Below, in pieces: positions 50,620-63,492 of a stretch of DNA of 64,000 nt. Numbering within the stretch: position 1 is the first letter of the stretch; each line of letters starts with the position of its first letter. The DNA is from Serilophus lunatus. Its lineage: Eukaryota; Chordata; Aves; Passeriformes; Eurylaimidae. A program made the position numbers and the translations under genes. The DNA is taken from assembly GCA_013399895.1 (NCBI GenBank), contig VXBA01005582.1, forward strand, positions 62,325 through 126,324, given 5' to 3'. The notes beneath the pieces are model-generated. The model saw only the letters and a list, made by a program, of their open reading frames with translations. It did no database searches and had not been told where the DNA came from.

Positions 50620-53600
50620 TCCTGTTTCATTTGAGCATATATGTTGTTCTCTTTTTATATGAAATGGTGTTTGAAGGATAGCTAAACTAGCACTTCTGAG
50701 CAGTGGCTGGTAGAGCAAGAAGCCTGGTGGCAGCTGTCAATCAGGCTGTTAATCCACTTAAGAAGATTTTTCTTACATACAGTAATTTTGCGACTGCTGT
50801 GCATGAATACATTGTGGCTTCAGTTCGAAGCTTGCAGCTCGGTTTTCTTTGTTTTCTTTGTGTTATGCGTGTATATTCTTCACATACCTCGTTTTGTTTT
50901 GTAATATGCAAAGTTTGGTTTTGGCTGGGTGATACGTGCTTTTCACCTTTGCTGTTCAGTCTGGTGGGTGGCCTCTGCCTCTTGACCAGCTGCTGAAGGT
51001 GGATATTTTTGCACTGTTGTTTAAGACTCATTTTTGCATTCAGAAGTCTCTTGTGTCATCGGCTAAGTAGTCAAGATACACAAAGCAAGATTTATCTCCA
51101 TTTCTACTGCAGTAATTAACCAGAATTCACACTGATTTTTATCAGCCTTCCAAGAGAGTGAGTGAAATCTTAATGTATCTCATCTTTTTCAACTTTGTGA
51201 CTCTTCTGGAAATCACAGTAAGCAGAATGAGTAACTTCACAGTTTACTGGTTTAAACTCTGCGAACTGACATTGTGATTATCTGATTTACTTTAAGAAAC
51301 TGTTGGTGGATTTAAATATTGTTGATGGGTACCAAGTGAGGCTAGAATCCTTGCCCTTGACCCAGGGCCTTCAGTGTGTAGCTGGAATTGCCCCCATTCA
51401 GCTGCATTGCTGTGGGAACAAGAGATAGAAGTATTCTGATCTGGGAAGACAGGGACGTGTCTTTGTATGGATTCCACTATCACACTGAGTAGGTATTCCC
51501 ATTCATTCCTTTGAATGCAAGTAGCTTTATATATACTGTGTAAGGCAGATAGAAAGTGCTTTCTGCTACAGACAATTCCTCTCTATCTCAGGAGCTCAGA
51601 AATGTGCTGAATAATACTCAGCATAGTACATGTTAAATAATACATTTGTTAGAGGCAACCAACAGACTTTCGGCACTTCTTCCTCTTCTCTCTTTTGCCT
51701 TCTTTTTCTTTTGTTGCTTTTTCCCCTCAAGTTGTTCTCTGTGGGGGAAGCTTGTTCCTAAGAAACAAAAATGGTGCTACGATATTGAAGAACAGTGCAA
51801 AACTCAGTACTAAACCTGTTCAACTAGTTGTGAAGTCTCAGGAACACTCTGTACTTCCAATTAAATAAGTTCTTTCACACTAGGTTGCAATTTCCTATAG
51901 ACTTGTTGCCCTTTCACTAGGGGAGGTATTTTTAGTCATCAAGTTATTAAACTCCATACTTGAGACCCTAAATCAACCTATTGTCCATTCAAACCAAGAG
52001 AAGAAGGTGGTGGTAAAATCCCAAGGGTTTCACAAGTGCCATAGACCTTGCACCTTTCCCTCTGGGAGCTGCTGAATGCTCCTAGCCTGAGGGAGGGTGT
52101 GTGAGACCAGGCACGCCCAGGGTCTGGATGTCACCTGAATTCTATTCTTCCTGGACGATCTAAGAACAGTTGATTGATACTTTTTAGTAATATTAACAAG
52201 TCCATTAATAAAACTTGTTGCTTTTAATAAATCCAGTCTCGAGCAAGGCGATTGGGTGAAAATTTGGGGTAAATTTTTACTAGAGAAAAATTTTTGACTG
52301 TTAAGAGTCTTGGAAGGTCATGTGAAAATGTTTGCACGTGTCTCCTAAAACTTGAAATGAAGTGGGAAGTAAAATAACTGTAATTTAATAATTATAAGAT
52401 TATTTGATTAAAAAAACTCAAGATTTCTGAACAGCAGATTTTGACAGCATTGGGCACTGGGAAGATTTGAAGATGTCAAATACCTTCACTGTCACATATT
52501 AGTAGCCAAAACAAGAGTAAGAGGCTGCAGCCTATGGTTGGTCTCAGAGCACACATTCAGTGAGAAAGCAGGGTTTGTATGTGTGGGAACATTCTTCTGA
52601 CATCTTGGTGTTGTGTGGTTGAGCAACAGCAACACCATTTCTAGCAGCAGCTTTATTAATCTATGATAAATCTTATACTCCCCTGAGTCGTGACAGGCAG
52701 AAAGCTCTAAACTGTGCACTGTAGAGTTAGGGCAGCATTATTTTTCTCCTAAAGTTAATCACTCACTGTTCCAGCTGTTGGTGTTGCTTTGCATTTAATG
52801 CTTGTGGAGACAAAGATGAAAAAGAAAAAAAAGGAATGTTCTTTGTCACACTCAGATTTATGTTATGATTTTTTGAGACGCTTTTGGACAAGCATTATTT
52901 TTCTCTATTGCTGCAATCTAGGCCAGCTTAAGTGAATTTGTTCTTTCTCATATTTCAAAGTCGAACAAGAAAATTTGATTCAACTTCCAGGGGTCGAACC
53001 AATCCCTACTGTTTCTTTCTAACCACATTTCAGAGTTGTCTTTTTTTTGTTCCTCCACGACTGAGTTGCAGCCAGAACAGTCTCTTCTTCATTCCTGCCA
53101 TTCAACATCTCATTGAATTTTGACTGCAATGAAACTAAAATTTATCTCTGAGTTTGCCTTCAAGCCTGTTTGCTAGTTTCGTTTCATTTGTGTCCAGATA
53201 TTGTCTTTTGAAACTAATATACTTGAATTGCTTAAGTGGCAAAATACTGTTCAGTGATGCATGTTTTCTCTAGGACTTGCTGTCTATCGGGATTTAAATG
53301 CCTTACAAAACAAGGAAGGCAACCATATCAAACGCTCATGTAGATGCCAAAAAGTATCAAAAAACCCATATCTGTTTAGTATTGAAAATGTATCCATTTA
53401 CTGGGGGTATTTTCTGTTTGTTCTTGTGGATGCTTAACATTTCCACAAAGTCTCCTGTGGCAGGAGCAAGTAAAGAAGTGCTGGGACTGGTATTGCCACT
53501 CAGCTTTCAAAAGCCAACTGGTTTTGCAATTCAGCTGCATATAAAGGAAAATGCAGTTAAGAAATCAAAAGAAATTGAACAAAAAAAGCTGTGTAAAATC

Positions 53601-56600
53601 AGTGAATTATAAGGGTTTGATGAAGGTATAGGTAACTGCCAGTTCCCCTCAGAAATTTCATGCAACTCCACTTTTGAGTCAGAGGGATAAAAAATAATCT
53701 AGTTCCTTTTAGACACAGGGTGAGAAGTAGCTGGCTGGCATAGCATATGGAAGGAACGAGAGATATTAAATTAAGGTTCAGTCTTTGAGAAGTGCACAGG
53801 AAGACCAGGTGAGCAGTCCAGGAGGCCTGCAGAGTCTGAGGTTGTTGACCATATGCCAGAAGACCACCAGGCGTTTTGGAAGGGACCAGAATAGTGACAG
53901 GAGACCAAAGGAAATATTGGAGGTCTGTGAGCCTGGAGAAACCTTAGAGGGGTTTCAGATCATTTTTCATTTTTAATTTTTTTTTGTAAATCAGCCCAGG
54001 ACTGAATCCAAGTTTCTAGTTGAGCGTCAAACCTACAGATAAAGACCTACATAGAAACCTGACTTGCAGCTGGTCTTTCCATTTATGTGTGTATAGGGAA
54101 CGCGTTTCAGTCATTTCATTAACCTTTTCTGGTCTAGACCTAAAAAATAACACTGGAAATCTCCTGAATGTTGCTGAATACCTTAAAAGGGCCAAAATAA
54201 AGCCAAATATAGGTGTTGAGCTGAGTGGGAAGCCCTGGACCTCCAACTCCCCAGCTGCGCCCATAGGGGGTTGAGGTCGTTGTTAGTGTACGTGAAAGGA
54301 AATTTAGGTTGCCATAATATCACCAAGTATCAAATCTAGACCAAATTCTGTTAGTGGTATTCCAGCAGCCAAAAACTTATTGATTCCTCATACCTGTTGG
54401 GTTTACGGGGTAGGAGAGTGCTATGGGGCTAACCAGAGTCACCCAGAAGTCAATGATGTCATTGAAATCACAAGAAGATTGATCTCAACAATTAAGTTTT
54501 TTTAGGCTATGGGTCCTTTAGAGCTGCAGTGTCAAGCAAAAACTGCAAGAATTTCTTTTCCTTCACTATGTGAGGGGTGAGGTGACCGAGACATTTGTCC
54601 AGTAGTGTTTTTCAGAAGTTTACTTAATACAGACTGGAATTCTGATCTGCAGTTGCCTTAATCTGCATTCCTCAGTTTTCACCTGACCACAACCAACCAC
54701 ATACCAGTGCCACAATCACACACTCTGATTATGGCAGCGCACCTGAGGTGGGTATGTTTTCTGGCCAACTTTTTTTTATGACTTTCCTCAGATTTTTGTC
54801 TTTAGACAGGAATGATTTTATTCCTTGCAAATATTCTCAGTCAAGTTAATGAATTTCTTTTGGAAAATGACTTTATCTATATATGTTCAAAACTAATACC
54901 TTTTAAAAATAACTTGCTGTTAGTCTAAGACCCTCCTAAGAAGCTTAGCTACATAGAGAAAAACGTCTGAAAATGACAATACATTAAAATTTCATGGTTG
55001 TTGTGGTGTTACGCTGTTAAGAAATAATGAAGGATACAAAATTGCCAAAAGAACAATTGATCAAAATGTGTACTACTGTTATGACCACAAATCACCAGTT
55101 CTGCTGCTTGAATGCATTTTATGTTGTGAGGACTCTGAAATATGAGTAGCACAGCAAAGCAAATTGTATTGAAAAATCTATGTAAGGTCTGCTAGAAATA
55201 AAGCCAAATCCTTACTGCTAGAATTGCAGTGGAGTTGGATGTTGTATCTTGTGTCTTAATAATGGAATAACATCTATGTTGCCAGATAATGAATGTGAAA
55301 TGAACTCTTCTCTTTTTTTCACTTTCTGTTAATGCTTTATATCAATATATGTTTTAAATTGTAAGTATGCTTAAGGAAATTGATGTAGGCTTCATTCATT
55401 TTGTTAATCATTACAACTTTCCACTTCACCTCCTTCTCAATGAGTTCAGCGGCCATCCCACTCACTTCTTGAGTGTGGCCAAACTGTTCTTACTTGTAAT
55501 TGATTCTTAATGTATGGTGACATAAGTGTCCAGTAGCAGATGCATTTTAGGAGAAGTGAGAGTAAATGGTCTAATAGTATACAAGAACTTTTACTACTTT
55601 ATTTGACTTTAGTTTGGTAAACAGATGTATTTAATTTTGCCTCTATTCTGTAAATAATTATATTACAATATAAAACTAAACTTAGGAATTGTGCAGCAAT
55701 GAAAAAAATCTATGAATTCCCATGTGCATTTGAGTCCATCTAAAGTGGTGTACACAACTTGTTTTAGGCTACAGTAGACACTATTTGCACACATCTTTCT
55801 GCAGTACACATACCTTCAATGTTTGCCATGTGAAGGCTGCTTTCTGACTTGTAAAATGACGTGCTTTGCAGAAGGTCAAGCAAACACCATCCTTTTCCAT
55901 ACAGGATGCAATAGTTAAATCAGAAAATTCAAGGGTTTGTTATGTCTGTAACTTAGGGGCAACCTGGTAGTGTTGGTTCACTTCATTTTGATCAAGTTTT
56001 CTGTTTTAAATTTTGAGAGGAATTGTAGTCTTGCAGTCTATGGATTCATGTTGTTTCCTTTTTGTTGATCTAGAGTCTTCCTATGTTTGACCTTTCTTCA
56101 TGCTTTCCCTACGTCCTTAAAAATCACAAATACTAAGCTTTGCATGTGATAAATGTCATTGCATAGATTAAGCCTGAAGTGCCACACAAATTGGAAATTC
56201 AGGTGAAAAAATTTGAGTCCTACCAACCAGGAGGGCCCACCCATAGAACTGAGGCCATTGATCAAGGAGTTAGGGAGTGTGTTTAATGTTTTGATCTGTC
56301 TTTTTAGTTATAAAATCAATTGCAGAAGCACCTGTCAGGATAATTTATTTGGGATCTGCCATTTGTGGTGCCTTGGTGGTGCAGTGAATTCAGCGTCTTC
56401 CCTCAACCTTGGAGGTGCTAAGACCAAGAGCTGTGGCGGTGAAATCGGAAAAGAGGCTAGGAAGGATCCTCTTATTCCAATACATGCTATGGGATACAGC
56501 CAGTGCAAAGAGAAGCAAATAGATCAAACACAGTGACAGATAAACACAGAGGAGCGTTGAGAGGTACCATAGAAAGAAGTCATAGTAAGGGAAGACTTCA

Positions 56601-58355
56601 CAGAGAAATAGGAATATCAGATAAAAATTACATCCTAAAAAGTAAATGCCTCTATTTGAGTATATTTGAGTATGTTGTTTTATCATTAGTAATAGTCATA
56701 GTGCTTCCTAGCAGTGGCTAAAACTGAAAGAACTGACACATGTTGTGCCACCACCACCCCCCAAAAAATCTCCACATTGAATGAGAGACATTGAATTTTC
56801 ATACCTATAGAAATCCCCCAAAGGACAGAAAAAAAGTAATTATTTTCAGCCTGGATAATTATCTATGTATTGATATTTAAGTGCTGTAAACAAGTGTAGT
56901 CATATGCTTGATCTTAATTGAAATCTGAATTGTGTTTACTACACTAGACATAGAAAAAAAAACCAAAACATGTGTTGCATTAGCTCCAATATATGGAAAA
57001 AAAGCCTTTGTGAATCAAGGGCTAGAGAATAAGATGCAGCTTAGGCATAGACCAGTGACTGCACAACAAAGATTTCTTTTGTAAAATTAAATGTATTGCT
57101 TTCCTTAGTAGGAAGCCACTAAAATGTGCTTTGAAGCTATATAGATGTACAAATTGGAGTGAAACAGATGAGTAACATCAATTATGTCTCTAGGCCATCA
57201 GTAATTTTACCAAATGTAAAGAATTTATCAGAGAGAGATACTGAAATTCGTACCATAATAAGATGTATTACAAGACCTGCAAAACAGGGACTTTCTTAAA
57301 GACAATTTTTGAAATGTTGTGACATATTTTCATCTTTTATTCCATGTTTGACCAGTTGATACAGTTACTAGAAATTCAGGATTTTTTCCCTTTTGTTGTA
57401 AACTGATAACATCCTTCTTCTTCATAGATTTACATGGTTTTAATTGTACCCTTGCATCAGTATTCTCCTGCTTAAACACTCTTATAACATGGTTGGAATT
57501 AAGAAAAAGAAAAAAAGTGATAAAATAATGAATAGCTGGCAAATTCCAGTAGAAAAAATATTTGCATTAAAACAATTCAACTGAGAAGTTTATGTCCCAT
57601 TTGGGAATCTCATTTTGTTTGCCTGGTTTTGTTCAGCATATATTATGTGGAGTTTTTGGAGATTACCTTGTGTATTGCAAAAGCATTCACTGGCATGGTG
57701 TTTTATGTGGTTTATTCTGTATGAGGTATTTAATATTCCAGTCATGACTATGTGCAATATACTGCTATCTCTTAAAAATCAGAAACAACCAACTCCCTTA
57801 ATCCAAACCAGCATCCCCCCCTGCCACACACACTTGAATTTCTTTTACTGTAAAACGTGTATGATTTCTATATGACCCTAACTAAATGAGTGTGCATGCA
57901 CATATATATATGACTAGACCACACTCTACATAATTGCATAGATATATGCACAGTAGCACCTGCATTCATAGATCATGAAACAATTGCACTCAGATATATA
58001 AATTACATTTCAGTAGCAGCAACTCAGTTTTTATCTGATTTCTGGAACTTCTGGTTAAATACCACCAAAGAACGTATCAATTTGTAAATGATAACATCAT
58101 TTTTTATAACATAAAGATACACACCTTCCTTAGTAGTCTTTTGACATATATTACTTGAAAGGTTGAGCTGGTGGATAAGAGATTCCTCAATAAAAGTGTT
58201 TTCTCGACACCTTGCAAGACTTAACCTTACGTAATTCTCAGAGTGTGGTATAATGTTAAATTTATCATCTCTTATTAATGACTCTGAACCTAAAATGAGC
58301 ATTTATGAATTTTAGAGCACTGTTGTATATTTTGCAATGTAAAAATCTAATGCCC

Positions 58356-58390
58356 CTCTGGAAAGTTGGTATTAATAAAACTTTCCAGAG
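58356..58390. repeat. Perfect 12-bp inverted repeat, 11-nt loop
   Basis: CTCTGGAAAGTT (58356-58367) is followed 11 nt later by its exact complement AACTTTCCAGAG (58379-58390). The stem is perfect and the loop GGTATTAATAA is AT-rich. It is too short for a typical miRNA precursor and lacks a terminator context. It could be a cruciform-prone site or a relic of a small palindromic element. Confidence 0.9.
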
Positions 58391-59369
58391 TGAAGGAACA
58401 TTTTGCTGGAAGTGAAAGTATATGTAAATCATATGGGATATAAACTATGCTTCATTTTTCTCTGTTCCCCTAGCCAATGTCTCTCTTCTGAGACCCTCTA
58501 TTTCTGTGTCACTAAATTCTGAACTTTTAACTTTTTGGATAGAATGAGTATTCAGTGAAAGTAACTAATGAAACTTTCCTGTCAAATATTTATTTAAACT
58601 GTACTTATGCGCAGTGAATGAGTTCATAAAGGGAACTATATGTGAGCATCTGATTTGCCTCCTGGAGGACCAAATACATTAAAAGACAAGTAGCTCTTGA
58701 GACTTGCATTTTGTCTGTTGACTGGATTGGCTTCCTGAAGTCTGGTAGTGGGGCCAACATTGGGATATTTGACTTTTACTTTTATATTCAAGGTGGCTAA
58801 AGATATCCTGCAAATCCTTTCAAGCAGAGAAAAAGAAGCTTCATTTTGCAGTAGGCTTAGCTTTGATGGCTTGAGCATGAGAATTCACTTGGTTTCCTCC
58901 ACTTCTTGACTAGCCTGAATAAAATATCTCTGCATGTGAGTATTAATTTTTGCTCTGGTGCTTGGTCGCAGAGTAGGGGAACCAAGGGGCAGGGTTTGGC
59001 TCATCTCTATCCTAAGACTCCCCCAAATAAATTTGACTAAAAAGTTAAAATTCAGGCCAGCGACACTGAATCTCTTGAGATAAAGCTTTTCCACAGACAC
59101 ATCATATACCTACCTTATGCAGATTTCTTTATCCAGCAACAGTCCTGTTCTCTTAGCTGACCTGAGAGAGTTAGCTGTATTTTGGAGGAGAGGGTTAGTA
59201 CTAAAATATTTACATGCAAACCCCACAAACCAACAAGGAACCAAAAAAGCAACCAATGAAAACAACTTGTGTGATTTAGTCCCAAACAATGAATTTCCTG
59301 ACTTGTAAAGGCAGAGTTATATCTGTCAAGTTTGATTTAATTAAACCAATTTTGACTTTTTTCCTCTAG

Positions 59370-59396
59370 GACCTCTTAAAGAAGATGAAGGTGAAA
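59370..59396 (+). other. Microexon-like segment (21 or 27 nt)
   Basis: A strong acceptor (GACTTTTTTCCTCTAG) ends at 59369. Two donors follow: AAG|GTGAAA after 21 nt (59390) and a near-consensus AAA|GTGAGT after 27 nt (59396). Both lengths are multiples of three, as is typical of alternatively included neuronal microexons. Open frames read DLLKKMK or, in another phase, PLKEDEGE. I cannot assign a host gene. If it is real, this stretch is an intron of a plus-strand gene. Confidence 0.2.
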
Positions 59397-62273
59397 GTGA
59401 GTGTGCAGGAAAATAGCTTTAAATAGTTCTGATTCAGGAATTTCAGAAGGTTAAGGTAGTTAAATTGAAGAATTCAGAGCCATTCCATTTTGCATCTCAT
59501 ATAAGAAATTCCTATTTATTTTATAGTATTATGCTTAATTTTGGTAGTGTATTTATTAATTTTGGACACTAGGAAAGACTCCAATGGACTTCAGTGTTTT
59601 GAAATTAATCACTATGCATTTTGTTTACTAAAATCCCAAATGATTAGATACCTAGCTGAAAAAAGAGGCCTCAGCATTCTTCAGGAATACAGAAACATTG
59701 AAAAGACTTTTTTTTCCTCTCTGTATTTTCTAAAGACTGTTTTGCTAAAAGAAAACCCACAAATCTTAGATATCTAGATATCTATCTTTTCTATCTTAGA
59801 AATCTTAGAGATTTACTGGTAGTTATCACAAGAATGGTAAAGGTCTGCTTGTATCATGACTGCCCTTTTATTTGTTGTTGAGTGCTTATTGGCATAGACC
59901 TCAGATATTGACTGAAATTCTGCATGTGAAACCAAACAGTTACTCCTGATAGGGATATTATATCGGAATTAGGACACTGATAGTGGTAATTCTCTATGTC
60001 ATTTAGATAGTAGATAACAGCACTACAGCAACTGATAAATGATTAGTGTAAGTCAGCACATGTCTGTTTTCCTAGTTAAGTATGTGAGAATTGCGGTTAA
60101 TTTTTATTTATGCAGGCGTGTAATGCCAGCAATGATTTTAGATAATGTATTTTGCCAGACAGGAAGAAAAAATTGTTTTTTTCATCTCACTGCTAAGATA
60201 CCCTTCATTTTCCTTCAGTATTTCAGAACATGTGGAGAGGGTAGGAAAGCTCTACCAGTCTTACAGGTAGATAGGTAAGGCAGTAGTACAGACTCCCTCC
60301 ATAATCTGTAGTGAGTTGTCAAACATCCTCATATTCATAGGATGCTCTCTGTTCTTATGCTCCTTCTAAGTCTGAATTGGAGGGCAAGGGGAAGGAAATG
60401 CCTGTCTTTCCTTCTTGGTTTTAATAGGATTTTGGATTTACGAAAATACCCAAGGAACAGGATTAGAGCTCTCCCCTCTCCATGAATCCTCCTTGTTTGC
60501 CTGTAAATCTGTGTCTAATTACTGTTCATGAAGATATAGTAAGCCATTATGTCTCATAATCCAATATCTTATCTGTTAGAGATCAAGATGTGCCTCTGGA
60601 TGCTGGCTGACTATCCCACATCTGTCTGTGATGGAGGTCTTGCAGCTGTCTCTTGCACAGCTGGGCTGTGCAGCTGTCAAGCTATAGTGCCTTCACTCTG
60701 ATTTAATATGGCAATTTCTGTCTTCCTCAGTTTCAGTTTTGCCTTCCATTGTGGATTGATGTTCACTTAATTCTGAAATGATGAGCAAAACCATGTATAA
60801 AATATTCATCATGCTTTCCTTAATGCAGCCAGATGTATTTTCTTAATGAAAGCAATGAGCCAGAAATAATGGAGTTATTAACAAAATAGAAAATACATCT
60901 TTTGACACACAAACTGCTTACTTGCCATACATTTTTAGCATGGAAACTGAGTATTTTGTATGCCTTTCTCTCCTTGTTAAATTATTTGTTTTGCTGATGG
61001 TGGCTGTTTTTTGCTATGAATTTGAATGAGTTTGTGTGAGGAGTAAAAGGCGCATGATAGAACTTGGAACTGAGCCAGGAATGGATGTTGCTAACAGGGG
61101 TTTTACCTTCATACCATTTTTTAGTATGTGTTTTCTTCTAAAGTTTGGCTGGTTGTGCTTTAGCAACCCAGTCTGAAAGTCTGTTCATGTTTGACGAAAA
61201 ACAGAATATCCTGTAAGAGACGTAGAAAAATGACAATGGATGCAGCGATGTGGAAAAAAAAAGCAGATTCAAACAATTCTTTCAGCCACCCACGATATCA
61301 CAGTAATGCTTCAGGAGGGAAAGAAATGTTTTGGAATTAATGCAGTTTTGCTCCAACCTTGGAAAAAATCATATGGGTCATATTGTAAGGGCTGTGTAGA
61401 TGCTTTTGGGCCCAACAGTGATGTCCTTACCTGTGCTGAGTAGTACCTTTCTCCCAAGTTACTGGTGCTGCTTCAGCAGTGCAGCACCCTTGAATTAATT
61501 TATGAGTATTAAAGTCATAATTTTGGCTGCTGAGGTGGTTTTTGGCAGAAGTGCTGCTCTTTTAACAATTAGGGGAGAGACGTGTAAAAATGGTGTGCTT
61601 TGTCCAAGCCACCCAAAAGTGTAATCACAGCTGAAGCAGAGACAAGCAGTCAGAATAGACCGTATAGTCACTTCTTACACATCTTTTGGCTGCTGGAAAT
61701 GTGATCAGTCACCATAAATCCTGTTTTATATAAAGATAATAAGTAGAACTCATTACAGCTTTTTGGCTGTTTATGTTTCGCTGCTGGCTATCGATACGTG
61801 ACAAGGGAATGTTAATCTTGTCTCTCTGGGAGCCAGAAGAAGCAGACTGCACATGGGCATTCAGAGGCTGCAGAGGAAACACAGAAATACGCACACTGGA
61901 AAAGGTGGAGAGGTCAAGTTTAGCATTCAAACCCTGCTCATGACTAACTTAAAATATTACCCTTCAGCTGCAGAAGACTGGATTTCAGCAGCAAATTTGA
62001 CCAGACGGACCACACAATGAAATCATCAGTCCTAAGACCCACCAGCTTGAAAAAACAACAACCCCTGGTGTTAAGACAAATGCTTTGAAGAGTGGTTGAT
62101 ATTAATCAGGTGGTGCTACTGGTTTGGAGTTCGTTAGTCATTCTGTATGAATAAAAATGCTGATAAAGGACACAATAACATTACAGAGCCAAGGCAGTTT
62201 TGTAACACAAGAAGCCGCAGATCTGAAACCTACTTAGGGAGAATTGGTCAGGGTCCATTTCAAAATTCCTTAA

Positions 62274-62337
62274 GCCAAATTCATCTCTGGACTAACTCCT
62301 TTGAAGTCACTGGAGTTACACAAGGAATTAATTTGGC
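62274..62337. repeat. 64-bp nested palindrome, probable ancient interspersed repeat
   Basis: The terminal inverted pair GCCAAATT (62274-62281) and AATTTGGC (62330-62337), and the inner pair AACTCC (62294-62299) and GGAGTT (62312-62317), share exactly the same centre. The arrangement AACTCC...GAAGTCAC...GGAGTT...AATTTGGC resembles a palindromic amniote repeat with an 'ACTCCATTGACTTCAATGGAGTT' core and 'AATTTGGCCC' end that I recall from reptile and bird genomes. I cannot name the family with certainty. Confidence 0.55.
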
Positions 62338-62564
62338 CCTTCAGCTCTGTACATTAGCAGCAATCCTGCTCACCATGTTGGAGGTTTACTGTTTCAGTGT
62401 GGTTTCCTCAGAGGAACTTCCAAGACAACCCATTTTGTTCCCACTGTGGGCAGCCCTCATCTTCCCCACCCTTTCTTGCCATCTGTTTCTTGATTGCTGT
62501 AACTGTCACGTACTGTGAAAATATCTCCTTTTTTATATCAAATATTTGTCTACAACTGTATTTG

Positions 62565-63492
62565 GTATCTGTAGTGGTTTAACCCGGGCTGAGTGCCAGG
62601 GGCCCACTACAGCCACTCTCTCACTCCCCTTTGCCCAGCTATAGAGGAGAGAGAGAATATAACGAGAGGTTTCGTTATTCATGATAAGGACTACAACAAA
62701 TTTTTTCTTAGTCACCATCGCAGGCAAAACAAGACTTCATGTGGGAATAATAGTTAAATTTATTACTAACAAGATCAGAGCTAAGAGTGAGAGACTAAAA
62801 GAAACCTTTTACCCCCCAGTCCCCCTCCTTCTTACATCCAACCTATTCTCCCGCAGCGGTCAAGGGAAAAAGGCGAGGTGGGGGGGGGGAGGTGTTGCTG
62901 TGGTCAGTTGCTGTTCTCAGCCACTGCTTGGGGAGAAGAGTCCTTCCAGCCGCATTCCATGGGGTCCATCCCTCACAGGATACAGTTCCTCTCACAAACT
63001 GCTCCGGCGAGAGTCCATCCCATGGNNNNNNNNNNNNNNNNNNNNNNNNNNNNNNNNNNNNNNNNNNNNNNNNNNNNNNNNNNNNNNNNNNNNNNNNNNN
63101 NNNNNNNNNNNNNNNNNNNNNNNNNNNNNNNNNNNNNNNNNNNNNNNNNNNNNNNNNNNNNNNNNNNNNNNNNNNNNNNNNNNNNNNNNNNNNNNNNNNN
63201 NNNNNNNNNNNNNNNNNNNNNNNNNNNNNNNNNNNNNNNNNNNNNNNNNNNNNNNNNNNNNNNNNNNNNNNNNNNNNNNNNNNNNNNNNNNNNNNNNNNN
63301 NNNNNNNNNNNNNNNNNNNNNNNNNNNNNNNNNNNNNNNNNNNNNNNNNNNNNNNNNNNNNNNNNNNNNNNNNNNNNNNNNNNNNNNNNNNNNNNNNNNN
63401 NNNNNNNNNNNNNNNNNNNNAAGAAGCCTCTCCCTCAGCCCCTCCCCCCCCCGGCTACCAAAACCTGGCCACAAAGAAACCAATACAGTATC
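62565..63492 (-). mobile_element. Second LTR of the same family, GTATC target duplication, gap inside
   Basis: The LTR proper is 62570-63487. It starts TGTAGTGGTTTAACCCGGG and ends AAAGAAACCAATACA, with GTATC on both sides (62565-62569 and 63488-63492). It matches the LTR at 20495 block by block: the TCTCTCACTCCCC block, the TTAAATTTATTACTAA block and the final CTACCAAAACCTGGCCACA block. It has the same minus-strand orientation, with the AATAAA complement at 62759-62764. Its middle is lost in an assembly gap. The 918-bp span includes 395 N, and the true size may differ. No internal retroviral sequence flanks it, so it looks solo, although the gap could hide other material. Confidence 0.9.
63026..63420. 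other. Assembly gap (395 N)
   Basis: An unbroken run of N lies inside the second LTR, just after the CATCCCATGG motif where the related LTR has its GC-rich repeated segments. Apparent open frames of 169 to 271 codons across it are artefacts of untranslatable N. Confidence 1.

Larger units (their letters stand above)
50620..62273. other. Unique non-coding DNA
   Basis: I see no nameable gene. The interval contains a perfect hairpin at 58356-58390 and a microexon-like segment at 59370, both listed separately, a 16-bp perfect palindrome (AGATATCTAGATATCT) at 59768-59783, and an 8-bp stem (GGTGCTGC/GCAGCACC) at 61464-61488. The frame at 56213-56536 and the pair of opposed frames at 54016-54274 have no recognised motif. 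Confidence 0.6.

Noticed and set aside
54016..54274. Two opposed 82-84 codon frames over the same bases, one with a protein-like C-terminal end
   Set aside because: No splice signals or family match was seen, and both-strand openness suggests composition, not coding.
62147..62518. A 123-codon plus-strand frame with a hydrophobic stretch
   Set aside because: It runs through the palindromic repeat at 62274-62337 and has no known domain.
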